The position numbers were made by a program, and so were the translations under genes. A stretch of 6,163 bases of DNA from Cyanobacteria bacterium OH_CFB_184 (lineage in GTDB: Bacteria; Cyanobacteriota; Vampirovibrionia; Gastranaerophilales; Gastranaerophilaceae), in the NCBI GenBank assembly GCA_023414155.1, contig JAEZOG010000130.1:1-6163 (forward strand), in the 5' to 3' direction. Below are positions 1-6,128 of this stretch, one piece after another (position 1 is the stretch's first letter; every line of letters begins with the position of its first letter). Under the pieces are notes generated by a model, which worked only from the letters and a program-made list of their open reading frames with translations, had not been told where the DNA came from and searched no databases.

Positions 1-66
1 GTTTATAGTACATATAAGCGAAAAACCTACAAATATTGAGTATTGTAATATAAAAAGTTTAATTTC

Positions 67-96
67 TTGACTTTAACCTTTTTCTTTATATATCAT
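67..96 (+). promoter_or_regulatory. Sigma-70-type promoter of the LysM gene
   Basis: A -35 box TTGACT (67-72, 5 of 6 to consensus) and a -10 box TATCAT (91-96, 5 of 6) are separated by 18 bases. Transcription would start near 103, giving a leader of about 24 bases before the ATG at 127. The TTG at 67, which opens a longer reading frame, is therefore better explained as part of the -35 box than as a start codon. This is judged by eye only. Confidence 0.6.
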
Positions 97-116
97 GTTT
101 GTAATAAAACAATTAC

Positions 117-122
117 GAGAGG
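117..122 (+). promoter_or_regulatory. Ribosome binding site deciding the LysM-gene start
   Basis: GAGAGG lies four bases before the ATG at 127. No such site precedes the in-frame TTG at 67, so this supports the ATG at 127 as the start. Confidence 0.75.
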
Positions 123-126
123 TCAA

Positions 127-687
127 ATGAGAAACTCAACACTGCACAGGTCAAATCTATCTAGCGAAAGAATGGCGCTCTTATCAGAATTAAAAGCCCA
201 AAAAAAACAATCGACAGATACCGCTCCTGGAATATACAAAAGACCATGTAAACAAAAAGAACTTGATGTTCTTTGGCAAAGTTTTAAAGTTCACCAAAAA
301 GATGAAAAATCTCCAGGTTTATATTTGCTGGTTGGATTTATCGCTGGTGCTCTCAGCATGTTTTTAATGACAGCTGTTATTAGTATTAATGCTAATTCAA
401 GCGATGAAATAACAGATCCTGCTATGAACGCTCCAAAAATCGAGAAAAAACTCATTAAAAGATCAGATATATCAAAATTAACTATTGTACCACCAGATAA
501 ACCAACAGCACCTGTATCAGCTCCTGAAACATATACAGTGCAATCAGGTGACACTTTAGAGGGTATAATTATTAGATTCTACGGCAGATTCGATCAGGCA
601 AAAATCAACAAAATCAAAGAAGCAAACAAAATGATGAACCCTGATGCACTTCAAATCGGTCAAAAACTAGTTATTCCTTTAGAATAA
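127..687 (+). CDS. Membrane-anchored LysM-domain protein
   Basis: This is a 186-residue protein. Residues 1-62 are hydrophilic, lysine-rich and lack a signal peptide. Residues about 64-87 form one hydrophobic helix, residues about 88-134 are a polar, proline-containing linker, and residues about 135-184 are a LysM domain (YTVQSGDTL at the start, QIGQKLVIP at the end). LysM domains bind N-acetylglucosamine-containing glycans such as peptidoglycan, so the expected topology is N-terminus in the cytoplasm and LysM outside, anchored to the wall. No catalytic domain is present, so the role may be structural or as a scaffold. The ATG at 127 is chosen because of its GAGAGG site and because the upstream TTG lies in the -35 box. 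The gene stands alone between its own promoter and terminator and converges on the rsmD operon. The domain call is firm; the cellular role is unknown. Confidence 0.9.
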   Translation: MRNSTLHRSNLSSERMALLSELKAQKKQSTDTAPGIYKRPCKQKELDVLWQSFKVHQKDEKSPGLYLLVGFIAGALSMFLMTAVISINANSSDEITDPAMNAPKIEKKLIKRSDISKLTIVPPDKPTAPVSAPETYTVQSGDTLEGIIIRFYGRFDQAKINKIKEANKMMNPDALQIGQKLVIPLE

Positions 688-706
688 GGGAAATAAAACA
701 AATTTT

Positions 707-737
707 AAAATCACACTTTAATAGTGTGATTTTTTTT
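707..737 (+). terminator. Rho-independent terminator of the LysM gene, possibly bidirectional
   Basis: An 11-bp perfect stem (707-717 with 723-733) encloses a 5-base loop, and eight T residues run from 730 to 737. It begins about 20 bases after the LysM-gene stop. On the minus strand the same hairpin is followed by a weaker U-rich tail (UUUUAAAAUUUGUUUUAUUU), so it may also end transcription arriving from the rsmD side. Confidence 0.85.
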
Positions 738-948
738 GGATATTTTTTAATCGATGAACTTGCGAGTATGGAAGCGAATCATTGTAAATCAAAAACTCAT
801 TTTGAGGGCTTGAATACTTTTTAATATACTCTACGTTCTTAATTTTTTCACAATAACAATACGAACCGATATTTTCTTTTATAAAATCAAGAAAAACGGT
901 TTGTTTTGGAGTAAGTTTATAATCATTCAAATCTTTTACGATATGCAT
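718..948 (-). CDS. Small hypothetical protein with LexA-like N-terminus (uncertain)
   Basis: This is a 76-codon ORF, 63 bases downstream of rsmD on the same strand. Residues about 12-27 (LTPKQTVFLDFIKENI) resemble the first helix of the LexA winged-helix domain, which typically starts LTxxQxxVLDFI. The usual PSxxEI second helix is not visible. Near the C-terminus SQVHRLKNIQKK loosely recalls the recognition-helix region. I therefore cannot call it a regulator; it could be a divergent or decayed winged-helix protein, or a chance ORF. No Shine-Dalgarno site precedes the ATG, which instead follows directly on a TATAAT sequence. The stop codon falls in the loop of the LysM-gene terminator. If it is not coding, the gap 688-1011 holds only that terminator and AT-rich sequence. 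Confidence 0.45.
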   Translation of the reverse strand: MHIVKDLNDYKLTPKQTVFLDFIKENIGSYCYCEKIKNVEYIKKYSSPQNEFLIYNDSLPYSQVHRLKNIQKKSHY

Positions 949-1011
949 ATTATAATTTTAAAGTATTTTTGAACAAAAAGCTGTATATTTACAAAAATCA
1001 ATTAATTTATA

Positions 1012-1554
1012 TTAAACTTTTTCGATTGAAAGAAAAGTAATAACTTTATCAGAATACTCTTTCTGCTTGATTATCACAAATCCGGTTAAGTCAACAGCCT
1101 TGTCTTTTGTATGTTCAAGGGCGACAATACCTCCAGGATTAAGGATTTTATTAGATAAAACAGCTTTTAAAGATTTATCGTACAAATCAGAATCGTAGGG
1201 TGGATCAATAAAAATAACATCGAAAGTTTCATTCATTTTAGAAATAACTTTTATAGAATCTCCCACAATTAAATTTAACTCAACATCTAAAATCCTACAA
1301 TTTTGTTTTATGATATCGATTGTCTTTCTGCTTTTTTCTATTGAGCAAACATCTTTAAAACCTCTAGAAACTGCCTCAAAGGACATTATTCCGCTACCAG
1401 CGAATAAATCCAAAAACTTTTTACTTTCAAAATCTATTAACGAAGAAAGAGAATTAAAAAAAGCCTGTCTTGTTTTAGAAAGAGTTGGTCTTACATCTGG
1501 TGATGAAGGCATTTTAATTTTTCTTGAGTTTAAAAAACCACCTGTAATTTGCAT
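1012..1554 (-). CDS. rsmD: 16S rRNA (guanine(966)-N2)-methyltransferase RsmD
   Basis: This 180-residue protein has the normal length for RsmD, an S-adenosylmethionine-dependent enzyme that methylates N2 of G966 of 16S rRNA on the assembling 30S subunit. The N-terminus carries the family pattern ITGG.....I followed by VRPT.SKTRQAFFN (21-34). Motif I for SAM binding is FLDLFAGSG (47-55), the acidic residue after strand 2 is in SIEKS (71-75), and the catalytic motif IV is DPPY (117-120). It starts 11 bases after the stop of the secreted-protein gene, with only a weak site (GCGAGA) before the ATG, so its expression probably relies on the upstream operon. In many bacteria rsmD neighbours coaD; no coaD is seen here. 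Confidence 0.95.
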   Translation of the reverse strand: MQITGGFLNSRKIKMPSSPDVRPTLSKTRQAFFNSLSSLIDFESKKFLDLFAGSGIMSFEAVSRGFKDVCSIEKSRKTIDIIKQNCRILDVELNLIVGDSIKVISKMNETFDVIFIDPPYDSDLYDKSLKAVLSNKILNPGGIVALEHTKDKAVDLTGFVIIKQKEYSDKVITFLSIEKV

Positions 1555-1565
1555 AGAAATCTCGC

Positions 1566-2132
1566 TTATAACTGGACAGTACTCGATTTATTCATAATCG
1601 CGTCCCATCTGTAATAGCTGTAATAAATTCTGACTTTTCTCATTATGTTTATCCAATTTGGACTTATGCTTTGAAAATATTGAGGGTTATTGTTTATGTA
1701 ATGCATAGTAATTATGCCTTCATAGCCTTGAGCAGCCCTTAATATCTCACATTGAGAGGCACTTTTGCTGCACCAAACCGCAATTGTATCCATAGGATCA
1801 TCTTTTAGGTATGTAAGTTCAATATCTCTATATCTAAGTGCTGTCTGGTTAAGTTGATATTTCAAAATTGATTGAGCAGAAATATTAGAGCTATACTCCC
1901 ACTTATACGAGTGAAAAATTACTGTTTCTATATAATTTGTTTTAGTTTGCCCCGCTGGAACATATTGAACAATAGCTTCTTTTACTCTGTCTTCATAAAA
2001 AACTCTATGCCACCCGCTGTTTGGAAAGTCAATCAAAACTGTTTCATAACTGTTTGCTGCATTTTGAAAACAAAGAGTAATAAAAAACAATATGAATATA
2101 TTTTTAAACAATTTTCCAAATATCTTCTTCAT
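1566..2132 (-). CDS. Secreted protein of unknown family
   Basis: I do not recognise a named family for this 188-residue protein. Residues 1-28 look like a Sec signal peptide: MKK, basic residues, the hydrophobic run IFILFFITL, then a plausible type I cleavage site after ANS (26-28). C21 lies in the hydrophobic core without a proper lipobox, so a lipoprotein is unlikely. The mature part has two cysteines (C121 and C128, in WCSKSASQC) that could form a disulphide outside the cytoplasm, then GYEGIITMHYINNNP (136-150) and an aromatic, tyrosine-rich end. There is no further membrane helix. The ATG at 2132 is preferred over an in-frame TTG at 2141 because it begins the classic signal peptide; it overlaps the Nif3-family gene by 29 bases without a clear Shine-Dalgarno site, which suggests translational coupling. 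A periplasmic or cell-surface location is inferred. Confidence 0.85.
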   Translation of the reverse strand: MKKIFGKLFKNIFILFFITLCFQNAANSYETVLIDFPNSGWHRVFYEDRVKEAIVQYVPAGQTKTNYIETVIFHSYKWEYSSNISAQSILKYQLNQTALRYRDIELTYLKDDPMDTIAVWCSKSASQCEILRAAQGYEGIITMHYINNNPQYFQSISPNWINIMRKVRIYYSYYRWDAIMNKSSTVQL

Positions 2133-2841
2133 GAGCAACAATTAATTCCACTTCAAGTTTTTGTAAAATATTTTTAAAGATGTCAGTTACAAATTTTTCA
2201 CTATCATAATGTCCGATATCAAAAATCACTAACCCGTCAGAATCTAATGCATCATGGTATTTAACATCACCTGTTACAAACAAGTCAATATTTGCAATAT
2301 TTATATCCTGAATAAAGCTTCCGCCTGATCCGGCACAAAACGCAATAGATTTAACCGAGTGAAGATTTCTCAGATTCACCATTTTAAAATGATTAACGTT
2401 TAAGTTATGCTTTAATCTTTGGGTCAATTCTTCAACAGAAATTTCATTATCCAATCTCTTGACTCTGACAAATTCATTTAAAACTTCAAGCTGGTCAAAT
2501 CCCATTTTCCATCCCAACATATCTGAAGTTCCGCCGATTACACTGTCAAAATTAGTGTGCACAGAATACATTTGAATTCCGTTCTTAATTGCCTCTAAAA
2601 TTGATTTATCAGCAATTTTTTTTATAGGATCAAAGAACACTGGATGATGGGAAAGAATAAAATCACAGTTTTGATCTATCGCCTGAGAAATAACGCTTTC
2701 AGTCACAGTAAGACACAACATGATCTTTTTCACGTCAGGGTTGGCAAAATTAACTTGCCAACCAACATTATCCCAAGGCTGAGCCGTGGAAAGAGGAGCA
2801 AACTCCTCTAATGCAGCTATTATGTCTACTGTTTTAACCAT
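2104..2841 (-). CDS. Nif3/YbgI-family dinuclear metal-binding protein
   Basis: This 245-residue protein matches the short form of the family (E. coli YbgI is of similar size) and lacks the inserted domain of the roughly 370-residue YqfO type. The metal ligands are visible: the HH pair in LSHHPVFF (H65, H66), D99 in VHTNFD, and H211 with E215 in GHYDSE. The family hallmarks QPWDNVGWQV (21-30) and TGDVKYHDA (190-198) are also present. Databases often label these proteins 'GTP cyclohydrolase I type 2', but that activity is not secure for the family and I would not assign it. The protein is probably cytosolic and assembles into rings in known homologues. The start is supported by AGAGG (2848-2852), which lies inside the coaBC end; the two genes overlap by 8 bases. 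Confidence 0.93.
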   Translation of the reverse strand: MVKTVDIIAALEEFAPLSTAQPWDNVGWQVNFANPDVKKIMLCLTVTESVISQAIDQNCDFILSHHPVFFDPIKKIADKSILEAIKNGIQMYSVHTNFDSVIGGTSDMLGWKMGFDQLEVLNEFVRVKRLDNEISVEELTQRLKHNLNVNHFKMVNLRNLHSVKSIAFCAGSGGSFIQDINIANIDLFVTGDVKYHDALDSDGLVIFDIGHYDSEKFVTDIFKNILQKLEVELIVAHEEDIWKIV

Positions 2842-4009
2842 ATATTTCCTCTAATATTTTTTTAGCGATATTATCTTTTGTATCTCTCTCGATTTTAACG
2901 ATTTTAGAATCTTTATTGACGATATAAACCTCGTTATAGTCTGAAGAAAACCCTATATTTGATTGAGAGATATCATTTGCAACAATATAATCACATTTTT
3001 TCTTTTCTATTTTAATTTTAGCATTTTCTAAAAGATTTTCACTTTCAGCACAAAAACCGACTACAATCTGATTTTCTTTTTTATTAAAGGACATCGTTTC
3101 AAGTATATCAGGATTTTTAACTAGTTCTAAAATCAAGTTGTCATTGCTTTTTTTAATTTTTTGATCCGATTTATTATTCACTCTATAATCAGAAACCGCC
3201 GCTGCCATAACAAGAGTATCAGCTTGCTTGAATGCTTGTTCCACTTCACAGAGCATTTCTTGGGCAGACTTTACCGTTTTCACCGTATAGTTTTTATTCA
3301 CTTCAAAAGTCGAAATCAAAGTTACATCAGCGCCCATTTTATATGCGTTATCAGCCAATGCCAAGCCCATTTTTCCTGAGCTGTAATTACCTATATATCT
3401 AACAGGATCAATATCTTCTTTTGTTCCGCCTGCTGTTATCACAACTTTTTTACCTGTTAAAGATGTTTTTGGAAAGAGGACTTCTTTTACTTTTTCAAAA
3501 ATGATTTCAATATCTGCTAATCTGCCCTTACCAGTGTACCCGCAAGCTAAAAAGCCATCTTCAGGTTCAACTACATAAGCACCATTTTGTTTTAATTTAG
3601 ACAGATTTTCTTGAACAAATTTATTGTCCCACATGCCTGTATTCATACAAGGGGCGAGGATTAAAGGTTTTTTATATGCGCAAGCAATTGAAGTTAAGAG
3701 ATTATCGCACAAGCCGTTTGCGATTTTAGAAATTGTATTTGCAGAGATTGGCGCAATTACAAAAACATCTGCAGAATCAGCAAGTGAAATATGTTCAGGC
3801 TTATATTCTTCGATATCATATTGATTAACATAAACAGGATTTTGGCTTAAGCATTGAATTGTCGTTTTTGTTACAAATTCAAGCGCATTAGGAGTTACTA
3901 CAACTTTTACTTCAGCATTTGCCCTTTTAAACATTCTAATTAATTCAAGAGTCTTATATGCAGCGATAGCGCCTGTTATACCTACGAGAATCCTTTTGCC
4001 TGATAACAT
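2834..4009 (-). CDS. coaBC: Bifunctional CoaBC (phosphopantothenate-cysteine ligase / PPC decarboxylase)
   Basis: This 391-residue protein has the full length of the bifunctional enzyme that joins cysteine to 4'-phosphopantothenate and decarboxylates the product to 4'-phosphopantetheine in coenzyme A synthesis. The N-terminal FMN-dependent CoaC half (about 1-180) shows GITGAIAAYK (10-19), the catalytic His in HISLA (H73), the PxMNxxMW signature as PCMNTGMW (120-127), and the active-site Cys region ACGYTGKGR (C156). The CoaB half (about 184-391) shows ITAGGTKEDIDPVRYIGN (191-208), SSGKMG (210-215), AAAVSDYR (269-276), the lysine-rich KIKK (284-287), LVKNPDIL (296-303) and IVANDIS (342-348). 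Nothing catalytic appears to be missing. Its ATG shares one base with the gmk stop (TAATG), and AAAGGA lies seven bases upstream. Confidence 0.98.
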   Translation of the reverse strand: MLSGKRILVGITGAIAAYKTLELIRMFKRANAEVKVVVTPNALEFVTKTTIQCLSQNPVYVNQYDIEEYKPEHISLADSADVFVIAPISANTISKIANGLCDNLLTSIACAYKKPLILAPCMNTGMWDNKFVQENLSKLKQNGAYVVEPEDGFLACGYTGKGRLADIEIIFEKVKEVLFPKTSLTGKKVVITAGGTKEDIDPVRYIGNYSSGKMGLALADNAYKMGADVTLISTFEVNKNYTVKTVKSAQEMLCEVEQAFKQADTLVMAAAVSDYRVNNKSDQKIKKSNDNLILELVKNPDILETMSFNKKENQIVVGFCAESENLLENAKIKIEKKKCDYIVANDISQSNIGFSSDYNEVYIVNKDSKIVKIERDTKDNIAKKILEEIYG

Positions 4010-4569
4010 TACGAATTCCTTTCCTTATCGAAAATCTTTTGCAAATTTTCAACAGCTTCTTCTATGTTATCATTAACAACCCTATAATCAAAACTCTCAG
4101 ACGCGCTAATCTCTCTGCGAGCGAAATCCAGCCTCATCTTGATAGTTTCTTCGTCTTCAGTATTTCTGCCTCTTAGACGTTCTTCTAGGATTTTTTGAGA
4201 TGGCGGAAGAATGAAAATTAAAATCGCATCTTTGATTTTTTCTTTAACTTGAAAAGCACCCTGAGTTTCAATTTCGAGTATTAAATCGATTCCTTTTGAC
4301 AATGATTTTTCAACAAAACTTTGTTTTGTTCCATAATAATTGTTGCTAAAAACAGCCCATTCCAAGAACTCATTATTATCAATCGAATTTTTAAATTCTT
4401 CTTCAGTTATATAAAAATAATTAACACCATCAACTTCTCCGGGTCTTGGTTTTCGCGTAGTAGCAGAAATTGAAAGCTTCAGCGAAGGATTGTTTTCCAT
4501 AAAACGCTGGATTAACGTTCCTTTTCCAACTCCCGACGAACCTGAAATTATAAATAGTCTTCCTCTCAT
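4009..4569 (-). CDS. gmk: Guanylate kinase
   Basis: This 186-residue protein has the usual size for the family. It phosphorylates GMP (and dGMP) to GDP with ATP, an essential step in GTP supply. The P-loop is GSSGVGKGT (10-18), with S where the family commonly has P at the second position. The GMP-binding part shows SATTRKPRPGEVDGVNYFY (35-53), EFLEWAVFSNNYYGT (67-81) and LEIETQGAFQVK (98-109). The lid and adenine-side region has RLRGRNTEDEETIKMRL (131-147). AGAGG ends four bases before the ATG, with a TATAAT further up, so gmk is the first gene of the minus-strand operon. In many bacteria rpoZ lies between gmk and coaBC; here the two genes overlap by one base and rpoZ is not in the window. 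Confidence 0.98.
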   Translation of the reverse strand: MRGRLFIISGSSGVGKGTLIQRFMENNPSLKLSISATTRKPRPGEVDGVNYFYITEEEFKNSIDNNEFLEWAVFSNNYYGTKQSFVEKSLSKGIDLILEIETQGAFQVKEKIKDAILIFILPPSQKILEERLRGRNTEDEETIKMRLDFARREISASESFDYRVVNDNIEEAVENLQKIFDKERNS

Positions 4570-4593
4570 TGTTCCTCTTCAAATTTTTTATAA

Positions 4594-4622
4594 ATTATAA
4601 CCGAATAAAACAATATAATCTA
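4594..4622 (-). promoter_or_regulatory. Probable promoter of the gmk-coaBC operon
   Basis: On the minus strand a perfect TATAAT (4599-4594) has a weak -35 candidate TAGATT (4622-4617) at 17-base spacing. Transcription would start near 4587, about 18 bases before the gmk ATG. The -10 element is convincing, though the region is AT-rich; the -35 matches consensus at only three positions. Confidence 0.5.
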
Positions 4623-4623
4623 G

Positions 4624-4656
4624 CCTTAGATGTTGTTTTGAACATTTATATTAAGG
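4624..4656. repeat. Imperfect inverted repeat between divergent genes
   Basis: CCTTA (4624-4628) pairs with TAAGG (4652-4656), and inside it ATGTT (4630-4634) pairs with AACAT (4641-4645). The unpaired spacers are 1 base on the left, 6 on the right and 6 in the centre. It lies just upstream of the gmk promoter and in front of the kinase gene, a position suited to an operator, but chance symmetry in AT-rich DNA is possible. Confidence 0.35.
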
Positions 4657-4702
4657 AATATACATAGCGGAAAATATATGCACAATAAAATGGACAATAG
4701 TA

Positions 4703-4711
4703 TGATAAGAT
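4703..4711 (+). promoter_or_regulatory. Possible extended -10 promoter element of the kinase gene
   Basis: TGATAAGAT reads as an extended -10 element (TG, one base, then TAAGAT, 4 of 6 to consensus). It would place the transcription start near 4718, leaving about 24 bases before the ATG at 4742. No good -35 box lies at the correct distance. If right, the in-frame ATG at 4721 is at the extreme 5' end of the mRNA and is unlikely to be used. Confidence 0.3.
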
Positions 4712-4729
4712 ATATCCATAATGAGACAA

Positions 4730-4736
4730 AAGGAAG
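4730..4736 (+). promoter_or_regulatory. Ribosome binding site deciding the kinase start
   Basis: AAGGAAG ends five bases before the ATG at 4742. The earlier in-frame ATG at 4721 has no comparable site, so the shorter 448-residue product is preferred. Confidence 0.7.
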
Positions 4737-4741
4737 TTCTG

Positions 4742-6088
4742 ATGAAGTTAAATTCCTTTTTTAAAAACTTAAAAAAAGATATTCCAAACAATCAAGATAA
4801 AGAAATCGCCTTACTTAATGAAAAAATTGCAAACCACCAACATCAATTAACACGGTATATCAACAAGTTCCTCCAAAATGAAGAAAAATGGAGACTTATA
4901 AACAATCTTATCCAGAGTATAAACTCCACTTTGGAAATAGAAAATTTACTAAAATTGATATGCTTTAATATTGTTAGGCTAGTCGGTTCAGACATTTGCA
5001 GCATATATGAATATGACCATAAAGCTTTAAAATTGGAGCTTAAATACACTGACGCACAAGTCGGCACCCCTGCTCTAGATTACATGAAAAACTTTATACA
5101 AAACAAAAATATATTTGTTGATAAGTTTATAAATACAGATATGGAAATTTGTTCTTCTTCAATAATCTCTTATCTAAACGAAAATCTAGACCCAAAATAC
5201 CACATCACTCCTATAGTTAATAATTCTAACTTATACGGGATTATATTTATATATAAAGATAGCGAAGAAATTTCATCAGAAGAAACCAACATTCTGCAAA
5301 TAATCACAGAAAATGTGATGATGACTATGAAAAATGCAGAATTGTACGAAAAAGTAAAACAAAGCAACACTAATAAAGTTGAGTTCATCGCAACTCTTAC
5401 TCATGAATTCAAAACTCCTTTAAACACTATTATCGGCTTTGCAGACATAATAAAGTCAGACGATAAGCTTGATAAGCAACTTATAAACAAATACTCTGAC
5501 AACATCCTTAATTGTTCAATGCATATGTTAAAACTTATTGAAGACATCCAAGATGCTTCAATAGCAGAATCAGGCAACATAAATCTTTATTATGAAAAAT
5601 TCAACACCAAAACACTTATAAACGAATGCATAAACAATCTTGAAGGCCTTGCCAAAAAGAAAGAAATTAACATATCAGCGCACTTGATAGATTTATCTAT
5701 CAACGCTGACATCAAAAGATTAAGGCAAGTAATTTATAATTTATTCAGTAATGCAATAAAATTTTCCGGTCAGAACGGCAAAATAAAAATAGTATCATAT
5801 CTTGCAAATAATAATTTCTATTTTGAGATAACAAATTACGGCAAAACAATAGACCCGTCAGAGCGAAACAATATGTTTGAACTGTTCTATCAAAGCAACC
5901 CCTCTACTAAAAAGAATTATGAAGGTTCAGGGATAGGCCTTGCTTTAAGCAAAAAAATCATCGATTTGCATAATGGAGAAATAGAGTATACTTCTTCTTC
6001 AGAAGACGGTACAACTTTTTGGTTTTCTCTTCCTATCTCGGAAATCACCGGATCTCAATCACCAAAAGACAAACAAGCTTCTAAGTAG
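4742..6088 (+). CDS. Soluble GAF-domain sensor histidine kinase
   Basis: This 448-residue protein has no signal peptide or membrane helix, so it is a cytoplasmic sensor kinase. Residues about 15-50 are polar, helical and probably coiled coil. Residues about 55-200 match a GAF-type sensor (LLKLICFNIVRLVGSDICSIYE near the start, LYGIIFIYK near the end). A linking helix leads to the HisKA domain with the phosphoacceptor H221 in HEFKTPL. The HATPase part has an N box NLFSNAIKFS (333-342), a G1 region ITNYGKTIDP (363-372), FELFYQS (379-385) and a G2 box GSGIGLAL (395-402). G1 has Asn where Asp is usual, a variant also seen in working kinases. No receiver domain or adjacent regulator gene is visible, so it is an orphan here; its ligand is unknown. 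It is divergent from gmk. Confidence 0.92.
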   Translation: MKLNSFFKNLKKDIPNNQDKEIALLNEKIANHQHQLTRYINKFLQNEEKWRLINNLIQSINSTLEIENLLKLICFNIVRLVGSDICSIYEYDHKALKLELKYTDAQVGTPALDYMKNFIQNKNIFVDKFINTDMEICSSSIISYLNENLDPKYHITPIVNNSNLYGIIFIYKDSEEISSEETNILQIITENVMMTMKNAELYEKVKQSNTNKVEFIATLTHEFKTPLNTIIGFADIIKSDDKLDKQLINKYSDNILNCSMHMLKLIEDIQDASIAESGNINLYYEKFNTKTLINECINNLEGLAKKKEINISAHLIDLSINADIKRLRQVIYNLFSNAIKFSGQNGKIKIVSYLANNNFYFEITNYGKTIDPSERNNMFELFYQSNPSTKKNYEGSGIGLALSKKIIDLHNGEIEYTSSSEDGTTFWFSLPISEITGSQSPKDKQASK

Positions 6089-6100
6089 ACCCCCTTTCTC

Positions 6101-6128
6101 TAAAAATAAAAAGCGACACTAATGCCGC
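6101..6128 (-). terminator. Minus-strand terminator of a convergent gene beyond the right edge
   Basis: Read on the minus strand, GCGGCA and TGTCGC form a 6-bp stem (one G-U pair) around a TTAG loop (6128-6113), followed by the T-rich tract TTTTTATTTTT (6112-6102). On the plus strand the G-U pair becomes an A-C mismatch and no T-run follows, so the orientation is clearly minus. It implies a gene converging on the kinase whose stop codon is close to or beyond the window's right edge. Confidence 0.65.

Noticed and set aside
1..40. Possible minus-strand promoter at the left edge (TTGTAG and TACTAT, 16 apart)
   Set aside because: The -35 match is poor, the area is AT-rich, and no gene is visible beyond it to support the call.
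291..554. Minus-strand ORF with hydrophobic residues inside the LysM gene
   Set aside because: It lies entirely antisense to a clear domain-containing gene and mirrors the membrane helix; there is no independent evidence for it.
1310..1597. Plus-strand ORF antisense to rsmD
   Set aside because: It is a shadow of the rsmD reading frame, with no motif or ribosome site.
2070..2132. Lipoprotein signal at C21 of the secreted protein
   Set aside because: The residue before the cysteine is Leu rather than Gly, Ala or Ser, and a type I cleavage site follows shortly after.
1872..2177. Plus-strand ORF antisense to the secreted-protein gene
   Set aside because: It is a shadow of two overlapping minus-strand genes, and its composition is not protein-like.
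3161..3824. Two plus-strand ORFs antisense to coaBC (3161-3379 and 3624-3824)
   Set aside because: coaBC is a certain gene across this interval; the antisense frames show no recognisable features.
4843..5388. Two minus-strand ORFs antisense to the kinase gene (4843-5067 and 5170-5388)
   Set aside because: They are shadows of the GAF-coding part and have no supporting signals.
5828..5857. Histidine kinase G1 box with Asn in place of the usual Asp, suggesting a dead kinase
   Set aside because: N-x-G forms of this box occur in functional kinases (for example the CusS type), and the H, N and G2 boxes are intact.
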